Shown: positions 1-5,745, counted from the stretch's first letter. The stretch is DNA of 8,881 nucleotides from Deltaproteobacteria bacterium (GCA_023489025.1 JAMDCN010000003.1:1-8881); one strand, 5' to 3'. Numbers and translations: made by a program. The notes: a model not told the origin generated them from the letters alone.

Positions 1-86
1 AACAACGATATTCGGATCGGAACGGATTCATCTCGCTTCCCACGGGGCTGATGGAGAACGAGGACGAAGGGTACTACATCTGGTGA
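1..86 (+). CDS. 3' end of an unidentified gene, probably a phage structural (tail) protein
   Basis: Only the last 27 codons are in the window, in the frame starting at base 3, ending ...DEGYYIW and a TGA at 84-86. The fragment is too short to assign to a family. It lies 8 bases upstream of the tail/fibre-like gene on the same strand, so it is most simply read as the preceding gene of the same late operon. The reading frame is open from the window edge, and the close spacing to the next start supports real coding. The function is inferred from position only. Confidence 0.55.
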   Translation, partial: QRYSDRNGFISLPTGLMENEDEGYYIW

Positions 87-94
87 GGTGAGGA

Positions 95-1177
95 ATGCCC
101 TACATCGCGGTAAACGATTCGGAGATCCAGTCGGGCGAGCCGATCTCCCAATCCCTGATGCAAAAGATCAAGGACAACTTCGACGATCACGAGGCGAGGA
201 TCGCCGGAGGCGGAGGGGGAGCCTCGGCCGGGGCCGTCGGGGAGATCTTGAACGGTTCCCTGGAAGCAGACGGCGATGGGGACGGTGTCCCGGACAACTT
301 CCTCGTCAACTACTATCCCGGCGGGACCGGTGGGTACGATACGACCGACTACGTGCACGGGACCAAGTCGTGGCGATTCGATCTGCACGGGGGGGCAAAC
401 ACCGGCGGCGGATACCTGGAAACGGATTACATCTTTGCCAACCGGCTTTTTTTCAAACCCATCTGGCTGGCATACAAGGCCAGCGCATCTTCCGGCACTC
501 CACGCGTGCAGGTCATCGCCCGGTGCTTCAACAAGACCAAGGCATACATCGGGGAGGTGGTCGTCTGGAACACGGTCACGCACCTCTCGGGCTGGAGCCT
601 TGTCGTTATCCACCACATCAACAGCGCCTATAACGACACGGAATACGTGAAATTGCGGCTTATCGGCGGAGCCGTGGACCCGGCGGGAGTCGTGGGATCG
701 GTCTGGTTCGATGCCATCGGAGTCGAGGGGTACGGGGGACGGGCCACGGTTGCCGAGGCCATCGTCCAACCGCGAGTTTGGATCTATTCGTGGGGATGGT
801 CGGCCATTGGATCGGTCTTTAACATCAGCGTTCCCGCAGGGAAGTACCAATGGCTGGTGGTCCCGGTAACGGTCTCAGGGGCGGTGGGGTGGGGAGGCGA
901 AATACAGGAAGCGTACCCGGCGGACGTCCGGTGCTACATCGACTCGGCATATTCCTCCGTAGTGTCGTCTCCGAACGCGACCGCGGTCACCGGGAACTGC
1001 GTGCTCAATATCGGCGGCATGTCCGGGGCTAAGCAGTTGCGATTCCAGGCAAAAGGCCTCGGCAACGGGTGGTTCGAATCTCCTGTCTCTTTGCGGAAAT
1101 TCTATGCGACGAACTTCCGCGATGTGGACCACGGAGCGGGGACCGAAGCCGACACGTTCGTAAAGCCTGCGGTATAG
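95..1177 (+). CDS. Phage tail/fibre-like protein with a carbohydrate-binding-type jelly-roll domain
   Basis: A 360-residue protein. Residues 1-36 form a short N-terminal segment ending in a likely helix (SLMQKIKDNFDDHEARI), followed by a glycine-rich linker at 38-46. From about residue 52 it has the layout of a CBM4/9-like galactose-binding fold: NGSLE opening, an acidic DGDGDGVPDNF loop at 59-69 that looks like a calcium site, and a closing strand SVWFDAIGVEGY near 205-216. Residues from about 217 form a second beta-rich domain that I do not recognise. The ATG has a GAGG six bases upstream. The position before a lysis cassette fits a distal tail or receptor-binding protein; binding of surface glycans is inferred from the fold, not shown. 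It ends in TAG, followed by a hairpin and a terminator. No signal peptide or membrane segment is seen. A small base-plate or capsid decoration protein is an alternative. Confidence 0.65.
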   Translation: MPYIAVNDSEIQSGEPISQSLMQKIKDNFDDHEARIAGGGGGASAGAVGEILNGSLEADGDGDGVPDNFLVNYYPGGTGGYDTTDYVHGTKSWRFDLHGGANTGGGYLETDYIFANRLFFKPIWLAYKASASSGTPRVQVIARCFNKTKAYIGEVVVWNTVTHLSGWSLVVIHHINSAYNDTEYVKLRLIGGAVDPAGVVGSVWFDAIGVEGYGGRATVAEAIVQPRVWIYSWGWSAIGSVFNISVPAGKYQWLVVPVTVSGAVGWGGEIQEAYPADVRCYIDSAYSSVVSSPNATAVTGNCVLNIGGMSGAKQLRFQAKGLGNGWFESPVSLRKFYATNFRDVDHGAGTEADTFVKPAV

Positions 1178-1240
1178 GCGGAAGAGCGCGCACAGGCAGT
1201 CCAGGGACATGGACATTTGAAGGGATACCCATTGTAGGCG

Positions 1241-1257
1241 CTGCCGGAATCCGGCAG
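1241..1257 (+). other. Perfect hairpin upstream of terminator
   Basis: A 7-bp perfect stem (CTGCCGG / CCGGCAG) with a 3-base loop AAT. It lies 9 bases before the terminator hairpin at 1267-1285 and is not followed by a T-run. It may stabilise the 3' end of the tail-gene transcript or act with the next hairpin as a tandem stop. Confidence 0.5.
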
Positions 1258-1266
1258 TTCAACGAG

Positions 1267-1294
1267 ACCCCGCTTGTCGCGGGGTTTTTTATTT
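1267..1294 (+). terminator. Rho-independent terminator after the tail-fibre gene
   Basis: Stem ACCCCGC (1267-1273) and GCGGGGT (1279-1285) with loop TTGTC. A T-run follows (TTTTTT at 1285-1290, then ATTT). It is a classic intrinsic terminator for the + strand. It separates the tail gene from the HNH endonuclease and lysis genes, so these need their own promoter or read-through/antitermination. Confidence 0.85.
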
Positions 1295-1307
1295 GGGAGA
1301 TGCGTCC

Positions 1308-1940
1308 ATGAACCCGCAGTGCGTCGTGGACCGCGGTAAATGCAGCGTGTCCGGGTGTGAATCTATCGCCACAAGAAAGGGCTGGTGCGGGAAGCACTAC
1401 TACCGCTGGCGAACCTATGGTGACCCGACCAGAAGGACGAAATACGACCCCAATGAAATCTCCATCGTCGGCGATGCCTGCCACATCGGCCTCTACAACA
1501 TGCGCGGGGAACTGGTTTCCCGGGCGGTCATAGACGTCGAGGACCTTTCAAAGGTCCGCGGCAGGAAGTGGGGGCTCGGCGGCGATGGGTACCCGCGAAC
1601 CGGTGCCAAGGGGCCGAAGCTCCATCAGGTCATCATGGGGTGCCGCGGAGTGGATCACATCGACGGGGACAAGCTCAACAACCGAAAAGTGAATCTTCGC
1701 CCCTGCAACCAGACGCAGAACCTTGCGAACGCGAGGGTGGGAAGAAACATCTCCGGGCTCCGTGGAGTTTCCTGGCAGAAGAACGCGTGGGTCGCGCAAA
1801 TATCGGCTTTCGGGAAGAGGCATTACCTGGGGCGGTTCTCCGACAGGAATCAAGCGGCGCTGGCGTACAACGAGGCTGCGACAAGATTGTTCGGTCCTTT
1901 CGCGAGGCTCAATCCCATGACGACCACGGAGGTTGCATGA
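1308..1940 (+). CDS. HNH homing-type endonuclease with C-terminal AP2 DNA-binding domain
   Basis: A 210-residue protein. I chose the ATG at 1308 over the in-frame TTG at 1293 because GGGAG at 1295-1299 is well placed before it. Residues 12-30 hold a Cys/His cluster (C12, C17, C27, H30) that looks like a small zinc knuckle. The HNH core lies at about 106-138, with H106 and VDHIDGDKLNNRKVNLRP, containing the metal-binding and general-base histidines and the conserved Asn residues. Residues 152-202 (RGVSWQKNAWVAQI ... YLGRFSDRNQAALAYNEAA) are an AP2/ERF-type DNA-binding domain. HNH-AP2 proteins are common free-standing mobile endonucleases in phages. The stop overlaps the amidase start (ATGA), and the gene begins with the same MNPQ codons as the amidase, which suggests insertion at that start. 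It probably nicks or cuts DNA to spread itself, with no structural role in the phage. Confidence 0.88.
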   Translation: MNPQCVVDRGKCSVSGCESIATRKGWCGKHYYRWRTYGDPTRRTKYDPNEISIVGDACHIGLYNMRGELVSRAVIDVEDLSKVRGRKWGLGGDGYPRTGAKGPKLHQVIMGCRGVDHIDGDKLNNRKVNLRPCNQTQNLANARVGRNISGLRGVSWQKNAWVAQISAFGKRHYLGRFSDRNQAALAYNEAATRLFGPFARLNPMTTTEVA

Positions 1941-2410
1941 ACCCGCAATACATTTGTATCCACCACAGTCTGACCAAAGACGGGCAGGTCGTCGACTGGG
2001 ATGCGATCCGGAAGTTTCACCGCGAGGTCAACGGGTGGTCGGAGATTGGCTACCACTACGGGATCGAGCGGGTTGGGAAGGGCATTCTCCTCCAGGTCGG
2101 CAGACCGGAGTCGGAGCCCGGGGCGCACACGAAGGAGATGCACATGAACGGCAAGTCGCTCGGGATATGCGTCGTGGGGAACTTCGATTTGGCCCCGCCG
2201 GGGCTGGAGGTCCTGCGGTTCCTGGCCGAAATCGTCAAGCGGAAGATCGAGGAGTACGGCATCCCCGTACAGTCGGTCCTCGGCCACCGGGAGGTCGGTG
2301 CGATGGCGGGGTTCGATTGGAAGAAGGGGCAGTACAAGAGCTGCCCGGGGAAATATTTTCCGATGGACACACTCCGGTCACTGCTTTCCGGCGAGCTCAA
2401 ATTCACGTGA
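1937..2410 (+). CDS. N-acetylmuramoyl-L-alanine amidase (phage endolysin, amidase_2/PGRP type)
   Basis: A 157-residue single-domain amidase, about the size of T7 lysozyme (151 residues). It cleaves the bond between MurNAc and L-Ala of peptidoglycan to lyse the host. The visible zinc ligands are H9 in IHHS, H117 in LGHREV and C136 in SCPGKYF. YHYG at 39-42 and the SLGICVVGNF strand at 74-83 are also typical of the family. No signal peptide or cell-wall-binding domain is present, so export should depend on the holin downstream. The ATG at 1937 overlaps the HNH stop and has GGAGG at 1928-1932, inside the end of the HNH gene; translation is therefore coupled. The longer open frame upstream overlaps the HNH gene and has no good start. 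Confidence 0.93.
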   Translation: MNPQYICIHHSLTKDGQVVDWDAIRKFHREVNGWSEIGYHYGIERVGKGILLQVGRPESEPGAHTKEMHMNGKSLGICVVGNFDLAPPGLEVLRFLAEIVKRKIEEYGIPVQSVLGHREVGAMAGFDWKKGQYKSCPGKYFPMDTLRSLLSGELKFT

Positions 2411-2446
2411 AGCTTGGCCTGTGCTGGCCCGGGTTTGACGGGTGGT

Positions 2447-2466
2447 TTCCGCCTTTCACGGCGGAA
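2447..2466 (+). other. Hairpin between endolysin and holin genes
   Basis: A 7-bp perfect stem (TTCCGCC / GGCGGAA) with a 6-base loop. There is no T-run after it, so it is unlikely to be an intrinsic terminator. It lies in the 99-base gap before the holin-like gene and may affect mRNA stability or holin timing. Confidence 0.4.
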
Positions 2467-2509
2467 GAGGTTTGCGTGCTGTGCAAAGAAAGATATAGGA
2501 GGTGCTTCG

Positions 2510-2893
2510 ATGGCAAGCGTTCTGTCACTGGTGATTCCGGCGCTGATTCCGGCGCTGGCGGACGGATTGAGGGGGGTGTTCGGCAAACTGACCGGGGGAT
2601 CGGGAGCGAAGCCGCAGAATGTGGAGGAGCAGATCCGGCTCATGGCCGCGGAGAACGAGCGGCTGAAAGCCCTAGCGGAGCTCGACAAGCCGGCGGAGAA
2701 CATCTCGGCGTGGGTGGCGGACCTTCGCGCGTCGTTCCGGTACATCGCCGGAGGGATGATCATCCTGGCGGCCGTATCATCTCTCTACGTGCGCGTGGAT
2801 CTTTTCCTCCAGGACGCTGTCTGGAACCTCGCCGGGAGCGTCTTCGCGTTCCTGTTCGGGGACCGGATGTATCTGAAGTTCACGAAGAAGTAG
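2510..2893 (+). CDS. Holin-like membrane protein (3TM-holin type)
   Basis: A 127-residue protein. The start at ATG 2510 is set by a strong AGGAGGT at 2497-2503; the longer frame upstream lacks this. Residues 1-18 are hydrophobic with the repeat IPALIPAL. Residues 38-60 form a charged helix (VEEQIRLMAAENERLKALAELDK). Residues 78-95 and 104-117 are two membrane segments, and the tail FGDRMYLKFTKK is basic. The order of amphipathic N-terminus, charged helix, paired membrane helices and short basic tail resembles the GTA/3TM-holin family. Its place directly after an endolysin supports a role in forming the membrane lesion that releases the amidase. The assignment rests on topology and context more than on a specific motif. 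Confidence 0.72.
   Translation: MASVLSLVIPALIPALADGLRGVFGKLTGGSGAKPQNVEEQIRLMAAENERLKALAELDKPAENISAWVADLRASFRYIAGGMIILAAVSSLYVRVDLFLQDAVWNLAGSVFAFLFGDRMYLKFTKK
2534..2557 (+). repeat. 12-bp perfect tandem duplication inside the holin gene
   Basis: ATTCCGGCGCTG occurs twice head to tail (2534-2545 and 2546-2557), encoding IPALIPAL in the N-terminal hydrophobic part. It is in frame, so copy number could change without a frameshift. Confidence 0.9.
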
Positions 2894-2905
2894 ACGGAGG
2901 GAACG

Positions 2906-3187
2906 ATGGAGCAGTCGGTTTCGGCGATGGTAACGGGGGCGATCATCGCGGGTGGTGTGGCAGGGCTCGTGTCTGTGGGCGGGGCGATCGCGACGGTCTC
3001 CTTCCTGCGCCAGTCGTTCACGGAGTTCAAGGCGGAGACGGCGTCCGCTTTCCGCGAGCTCTGGAAGAAGGAAGGCGAGCAGGACGTACGTCTCAATACG
3101 GTGGAACGGAAGCACGAAGGGCTCGAGCGGGAGCACAACCTTCTTACCCGCGAGCACCGGGTGCATCATGGGGAGGAGTCGCCTTGA
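2906..3187 (+). CDS. Single-TM coiled-coil protein of the lysis cassette (inner-membrane-spanin-like or holin partner)
   Basis: A 93-residue protein starting at ATG 2906, with a GGAGG a few bases upstream and 12 bases after the holin stop. Residues 8-34 are a long Gly/Ala/Val hydrophobic stretch, one membrane segment. Residues 36-88 are highly charged and predicted helical with coiled-coil spacing (FKAETASAFRELWKKEGEQD, then VERKHEGLEREHNLLTREHR). The topology matches an i-spanin (short N-terminus, one membrane segment, periplasmic coiled coil). No lipobox-bearing o-spanin is seen inside or after it, so it could instead be a holin regulator or another membrane-anchored accessory. The C-terminal coiled coil has a second, broken copy at 4468-4586. 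I do not recognise a named family. Confidence 0.65.
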   Translation: MEQSVSAMVTGAIIAGGVAGLVSVGGAIATVSFLRQSFTEFKAETASAFRELWKKEGEQDVRLNTVERKHEGLEREHNLLTREHRVHHGEESP

Positions 3188-3199
3188 GGCGGCCGGAAT

Positions 3200-3874
3200 C
3201 TACTCTTGCAGGCGGGCAATGCATCGCCGGTCGTCGGTCTTCGGATCGTTGACGAAGAACCCCACCGGATAGGCGTCCATTTCCTCGGCGGGGGCAGGAC
3301 GGAGGACCGACGAGAGGCGACCTCGATCCCGAATTTCCGTGTCGAGCCAGAGGTCGTAAGCGGCGGGTCGCACGATCACGGGCATCCGATCATGTAGTCC
3401 GGCGACCAGGGCGTTTGCGTCCGTCGTGACCAAGGTGCAGCTTTCCACGGATGAACCGTCCGGCCCCCTCCATAGATCCCACAGCCCCGCGATAGCGAAG
3501 GGGCGGCCGTCCTTTCTGCAGATGAAGTACGGCGTTTTCCTGCGTTCCCCCTTCTTCCACTCGAAGAAGCCGCTCGCCGGAACGAGACAACGGCGACGCC
3601 GAAAGGTGTCCCGGAACGCCGGTTTCTCGGCCACCGTTTCCGCGCGGGCGTTGATCATCCGATTTCCGATCGAAGGGTCCTGCGCCCAGTGCGGAACGAG
3701 GCCCCAGCGTAGCCAGGCAAACTCCCTCTCCCCGGTTTCCGGAGAAACACGCACTGCCACGATCGGCTGGGAAGGAGCGACGTTGTACCGAGGGGTGAGA
3801 TCGAACGGTATCCGCGCACCGAATTCTGTCGGCAGGGTGTCCTCGAAAAGGAAGAGCGCGAATCTTCCGCACAT
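3200..3874 (-). CDS. yedK: SRAP domain protein (YedK/HMCES family, abasic-site DNA-protein crosslink)
   Basis: A 224-residue protein of normal family length. SRAP proteins use the N-terminal cysteine, exposed after Met removal, to form a thiazolidine crosslink with abasic sites in single-stranded DNA, shielding them during replication. All the expected residues are present: C2 in MCGRF, N31 in RYNVAP, N75 and E79 in MINARAET, E105 in SGFFEW and H161 in HDRMPVI. The C-terminus (VGFFVNDPKTDD...C) is also typical. The start at 3874 has a GGGGAG about nine bases upstream on its strand. It converges on the lysis cassette with only 12 bases between stops and is divergent from the gene at 4018. SRAP genes are frequent in phages and genomic islands as well as in host chromosomes, so this copy could be either. 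I see no clear SOS box upstream. Confidence 0.95.
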   Translation of the reverse strand: MCGRFALFLFEDTLPTEFGARIPFDLTPRYNVAPSQPIVAVRVSPETGEREFAWLRWGLVPHWAQDPSIGNRMINARAETVAEKPAFRDTFRRRRCLVPASGFFEWKKGERRKTPYFICRKDGRPFAIAGLWDLWRGPDGSSVESCTLVTTDANALVAGLHDRMPVIVRPAAYDLWLDTEIRDRGRLSSVLRPAPAEEMDAYPVGFFVNDPKTDDRRCIARLQE

Positions 3875-4017
3875 GACCCATTCTCCCCTTTCAATATCTT
3901 ACTGTCCTATTTCACACGCCGCTTTTCATCTCTTGGGATTTCCCACGCAAGCGCCTGAAAAGACTTGCATTCCTCCAGGGCGCGAGTCCTCATGTGTCCC
4001 GGAAGGAGGTGATGCGC
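3875..4017. promoter_or_regulatory. Divergent intergenic region (SRAP - / 4018 +)
   Basis: A 143-base gap between two divergent starts. It must hold both promoters unless read-through occurs. I see no convincing -35/-10 pair and no recognisable LexA box. The clearest signals are the two ribosome binding sites: GGGGAG for the SRAP gene (3884-3889, minus) and AAGGAGG at 4003-4009 for the + gene. Confidence 0.4.
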
Positions 4018-4389
4018 ATGAAGCAACTGGACAGCGTGGAGTTGGCCCGCGCGGACCTGGCCGGGTGGCTGAGCCGCCTGGCGTGTCGGCTCCGCAATGA
4101 CGGGCTGGCCCTTGTCGGCCGGGCCAGTCTGGAGTCCTCGCCAGGGAAGCAGGACTACGAGGATCTTGCAGAGATCTGGAACTCGCTGGAGCGGACGGCC
4201 TCGCTGCTGGACGCCATCCAGAGTCGGTTGTGCGCGGCCTGTCAGAGGCTGGATGTTTCGGAGCGCGTGACCTTCGGCGCGGTGCCGGAGGCGCGCGTCA
4301 ATTCACCCAAGAAGGGAGGCAAGAGGCATGAGCAAGAAGAAGGGAAAGGCCGGAAAGCTGGCAGCCGCAAAGAACGCCACCGCGGCTGA
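4018..4389 (+). CDS. Unrecognised helical protein of 123 residues
   Basis: The start is ATG 4018, with a perfect AAGGAGG at 4003-4009; the frame can be extended to GTG 3994, but that start would lie upstream of the ribosome binding site. The N-terminal 80 residues look mostly helical (VELARADLAGWLSRLACRL; YEDLAEIWNSLERTASLLDA), with three cysteines (C32, C77, C80 approximately) and CAAC as a CxxC pair. No signal peptide or membrane segment is seen. The last 30 residues become very Lys/Arg/Glu-rich (SPKKGGKRHEQEEGKGRKAG), and this part overlaps a second, better-looking small ORF starting at 4328. The real C-terminus may therefore be altered by a frameshift. I do not recognise a family. Its place among prophage-type small genes suggests phage or island cargo. 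Confidence 0.6.
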   Translation: MKQLDSVELARADLAGWLSRLACRLRNDGLALVGRASLESSPGKQDYEDLAEIWNSLERTASLLDAIQSRLCAACQRLDVSERVTFGAVPEARVNSPKKGGKRHEQEEGKGRKAGSRKERHRG

Positions 4390-4486
4390 CGTAAAGAAGA
4401 CGGAGGCGGCCGAGGCGAAAGGATCAAGGCTCCGAATGCAGGCCAACCCGCGGTCGATACGGAGAGGGAGCAAGACCCTCGGCTGA
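4328..4486 (+). CDS. Small Lys/Ala-rich basic ORF (52 residues), possibly the 5' part of a broken gene
   Basis: An ATG at 4328 has a good GGGAGG at 4314-4319, eight bases upstream, and reads MSKKKGKAGKLAAAKNATAA then a short acidic/basic stretch to TGA at 4484-4486. It overlaps the end of the previous gene by 62 bases in a different frame. Lys/Ala-rich tails like this are often disordered and nucleic-acid-binding. After about residue 33 the composition becomes Arg/Ser-rich and less protein-like, while the next frame gives a plausible continuation into the coiled-coil remnant (APNAGQPAVDTEREQDPRLN). I therefore suspect it is the start of one roughly 85-residue gene broken by two small indels. 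It may also be an intact short gene. Confidence 0.4.
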   Translation: MSKKKGKAGKLAAAKNATAADVKKTEAAEAKGSRLRMQANPRSIRRGSKTLG

Positions 4487-4586
4487 ACACGTTGAGCGGA
4501 AGCACGAGGGGCTGGAGAGGGAGCACAACCTCCTCACCAGGGAGCACCGGGTGCATAATGGACCCGGCGGTGATGCTGGGTGCTGA
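4468..4586 (+). pseudogene. Frameshifted second copy of the lysis-cassette coiled-coil module
   Basis: Reading EQDPRLNT, then skipping one base at 4491/4492, then ERKHEGLEREHNLLTREHRV to TGA 4584-4586, this stretch copies residues 58-91 of the protein at 2906-3187. Over the 65 bases from the ERK codons onward I count 8 differences from 3107-3171; all but one codon change are synonymous. Both copies were thus kept as proteins for some time, and the one-base loss here is recent or a sequencing error. The membrane segment of the first copy is not duplicated. Upstream, the module may have been joined to the basic ORF at 4328. It is a remnant of another lysis or coiled-coil gene, probably from a second prophage or a local duplication. 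Confidence 0.75.
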
Positions 4587-4614
4587 AGGGCCACTTGACA
4601 GCGGCCCTTCAGCA
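4581..4614. terminator. Strong hairpin between convergent genes
   Basis: A perfect 12-bp stem (TGCTGAAGGGCC / GGCCCTTCAGCA) with a 10-base loop, between the + strand remnant and the minus-strand DUF2188 gene. No T-run follows on either strand, so it may be a barrier hairpin or mRNA-end stabiliser and not a textbook intrinsic terminator. It begins at the last codon and stop of the remnant. Confidence 0.55.
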
Positions 4615-4628
4615 TAGACGAACCGCGA

Positions 4629-4865
4629 CTATCCCTTCGGAGGATACGGGTCCTTCCCATAGGTATGTTCCGTTTGGATAGTCCCGTCGCTCCGGTGGAT
4701 GATGATCTGGCCCAAGGGCTGGGCCTTCGCAAGCTCCTTGCCCCGATCAACCGCATCCGCTTTTTTGTCGAAGATGTTCGATGCGCGAGACGATCCTTCG
4801 CCCTTGACTTTCCAGCTTCCGTCGGTGGCGTCGGGAACGATGTGATACTTCTTGCGTTCGGTCAT
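4629..4865 (-). CDS. DUF2188 domain protein
   Basis: A 78-residue protein. The start at 4865 (MTERKKYHIVPD) is set by GGGAGGAAG just upstream on the minus strand. The longer frame to 4955 runs into the neighbouring gene and has no ribosome binding site. It has the DUF2188 pattern throughout: YHIVP at the N-terminus, SWKVKGEGSSRAS at 17-29, a helix with KADAVDRGKELAK at 35-47, IIIHRSDGTIQ at 54-64 and the typical ending YGKDPYPPKG. The fold is a small alpha/beta unit; its biochemical role is unknown. The gene lies 20 bases after the YdjM-like gene on the same strand and is probably in the same transcript. DUF2188 proteins are scattered across bacteria, archaea and plasmids, which fits accessory DNA. 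Confidence 0.88.
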   Translation of the reverse strand: MTERKKYHIVPDATDGSWKVKGEGSSRASNIFDKKADAVDRGKELAKAQPLGQIIIHRSDGTIQTEHTYGKDPYPPKG

Positions 4866-4885
4866 TTCTTCCTCCCTGGTGGTGA

Positions 4886-5278
4886 TCAGTTTACAGCAGT
4901 GCTGACCTGACAGAGTTTGAGGATATCTATCCCCAAAACCGGCAACCCTTTCCACGTGCGGGCATCGAGCACGAGGTGGCTGATGTATCCATACAGCATA
5001 CCTCTCAGAAACGCCTGCAGGCGAAGATCCTCGACCGCGGAAAAATCTGCGTTGACATACACGAACGTCATGGGAATGATCGCGTGGAATAACCCTCGAT
5101 GATTGGGACTTGTCGCGGGTTCAAGAATGTCCGCGAGAATTCCGCCTGCAACGCCACCAAGGATTCCGAAGAACACGGTGTCCCCGTCAACCTTCCCGAC
5201 CTTGCGATAGGAGCTTATTGCGTTTGCACTGCCTCCAGCCAGCGCTCCTATACCAGCATGAGCTGCAAAATTTGCCAT
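4886..5278 (-). CDS. YdjM-like membrane-bound metal-dependent hydrolase
   Basis: A 130-residue protein of the YdjM/DUF457 type: small membrane proteins with conserved His and Asp residues thought to bind metal, substrate unknown. Visible hallmarks are H7 in the N-terminal AAHAGIGALAGG, LADILEP at 48-54, NHRGLFHAI at 59-67 (H60, H65), and ISHLVLDARTWKGLPVLG at 99-116 (H101, D105). Three hydrophobic stretches (about 34-50, 62-76 and 92-104) suggest membrane association. Start ATG 5278 has GGAGGA at 5286-5291. In Escherichia coli the namesake ydjM is LexA-controlled; I see no such operator here. A 12-bp hairpin lies just upstream of the ribosome binding site. It is likely co-transcribed with the HNH gene upstream and the DUF2188 gene downstream. 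Confidence 0.82.
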   Translation of the reverse strand: MANFAAHAGIGALAGGSANAISSYRKVGKVDGDTVFFGILGGVAGGILADILEPATSPNHRGLFHAIIPMTFVYVNADFSAVEDLRLQAFLRGMLYGYISHLVLDARTWKGLPVLGIDILKLCQVSTAVN

Positions 5279-5301
5279 GGTTGCATCCTCCGATGTCGTC
5301 G

Positions 5302-5330
5302 CGGGAGGGCGGAGATTGTCCGCCCTCCCG
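5302..5330 (-). other. 12-bp perfect hairpin just upstream of the ydjM-like ribosome binding site
   Basis: CGGGAGGGCGGA (5302-5313) pairs fully with TCCGCCCTCCCG (5319-5330) around loop GATTG. On the minus strand it lies between the HNH stop and the ydjM-like gene, ending 10 bases before its ribosome binding site. No T-run follows. It has the same GGGAGGGCG core as the hairpin at 5596-5622. Confidence 0.7.
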
Positions 5331-5345
5331 GATATTTGGGTTCGT

Positions 5346-5579
5346 CTAACTCCTACCGTAGGATCGGGTGTTCTTGTGACACGTCGCGCACATCGCTGTA
5401 AGGTTGCTCAACGTGTCCGGCCCCGCAGCAGTGCGATGGTGAGCCTCCCAACTTCCAAAATGCAGACCATGCGGACACCTCTGTCCGGCTCGGTGATGGG
5501 AACAAACACTCATCGTACACTCGCACTGGCCACCGGCTCGTTGATGCAAGGCGCTTCTGGTTTCCTGAGAAACTGCCAT
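5346..5579 (-). CDS. Small HNH endonuclease with extra Cys cluster
   Basis: A 77-residue protein. The start ATG 5579 follows GGAGGG on the minus strand; the longer frame to 5660 crosses a hairpin and lacks a ribosome binding site. The HNH core is seen in WEAHHRTAAGPDTLSNLTAM (about 44-63) and CATCHKNT (64-71), with H47/H48, N59 and H68 plus a structural CxxC. An additional Cys-rich N-terminal part (C19, C21, C26, C35) probably binds a second zinc. HNH proteins of this size act as nicking or cutting nucleases, often in phages or restriction systems. No methylase or terminase gene is next to it, so its role is open; the next genes on the strand are a membrane hydrolase and a DUF2188 protein. 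It ends in TAG. Confidence 0.85.
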   Translation of the reverse strand: MAVSQETRSALHQRAGGQCECTMSVCSHHRAGQRCPHGLHFGSWEAHHRTAAGPDTLSNLTAMCATCHKNTRSYGRS

Positions 5580-5595
5580 TTTTCCCTCCATTACG

Positions 5596-5622
5596 TGGGA
5601 GGGCGAACTCGTCGCTCTCCCA
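5596..5622. other. 11-bp hairpin upstream of the HNH gene, with a T-run on the + strand
   Basis: TGGGAGGGCGA (5596-5606) pairs with TCGCTCTCCCA (5612-5622), with one G-T wobble and a 5-base loop. On the minus strand it is a leader hairpin ending about 7 bases before the HNH ribosome binding site. On the + strand a run of seven T follows at 5629-5635, so it could also stop + strand transcription coming from the antisense side of the HNH gene. Confidence 0.6.
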
Positions 5623-5745
5623 TCTTGGTTTTTTTGTCTCTTCCGGGATTCCACGTACACGTCTACTGCTGGGGTTCACCCCCTGCCTGCCCCAAGATTT
5701 CACTTGACGGAGATCGAATCAGATGGGATATTTGCACCATCGTAA

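Noticed and set aside
74..850. A 258-codon minus-strand open frame opposite the tail gene.
   Set aside because: Its composition is Asp/Arg/Val/Pro-rich as expected for the complement of a GC-rich gene, and the + strand frame has a recognisable jelly-roll pattern.
1072..1086. GGTTCGAATC looks like a tRNA T-loop.
   Set aside because: It lies inside the tail-fibre gene in frame (GWFES), and no acceptor, D or anticodon stems surround it.
1933..3252. A 439-codon open frame on the + strand across the endolysin and holin genes.
   Set aside because: It is an overlapping GC-rich shadow. The endolysin, holin and coiled-coil genes in other frames have motifs and ribosome binding sites; this frame has Gly/Arg-rich sequence without domains.
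3200..5280. A complete defence system formed by SRAP, DUF2188, YdjM-like and HNH genes.
   Set aside because: These genes are individually common accessory genes, lie on different strands, and show no known joint system; I did not want to name one without support.
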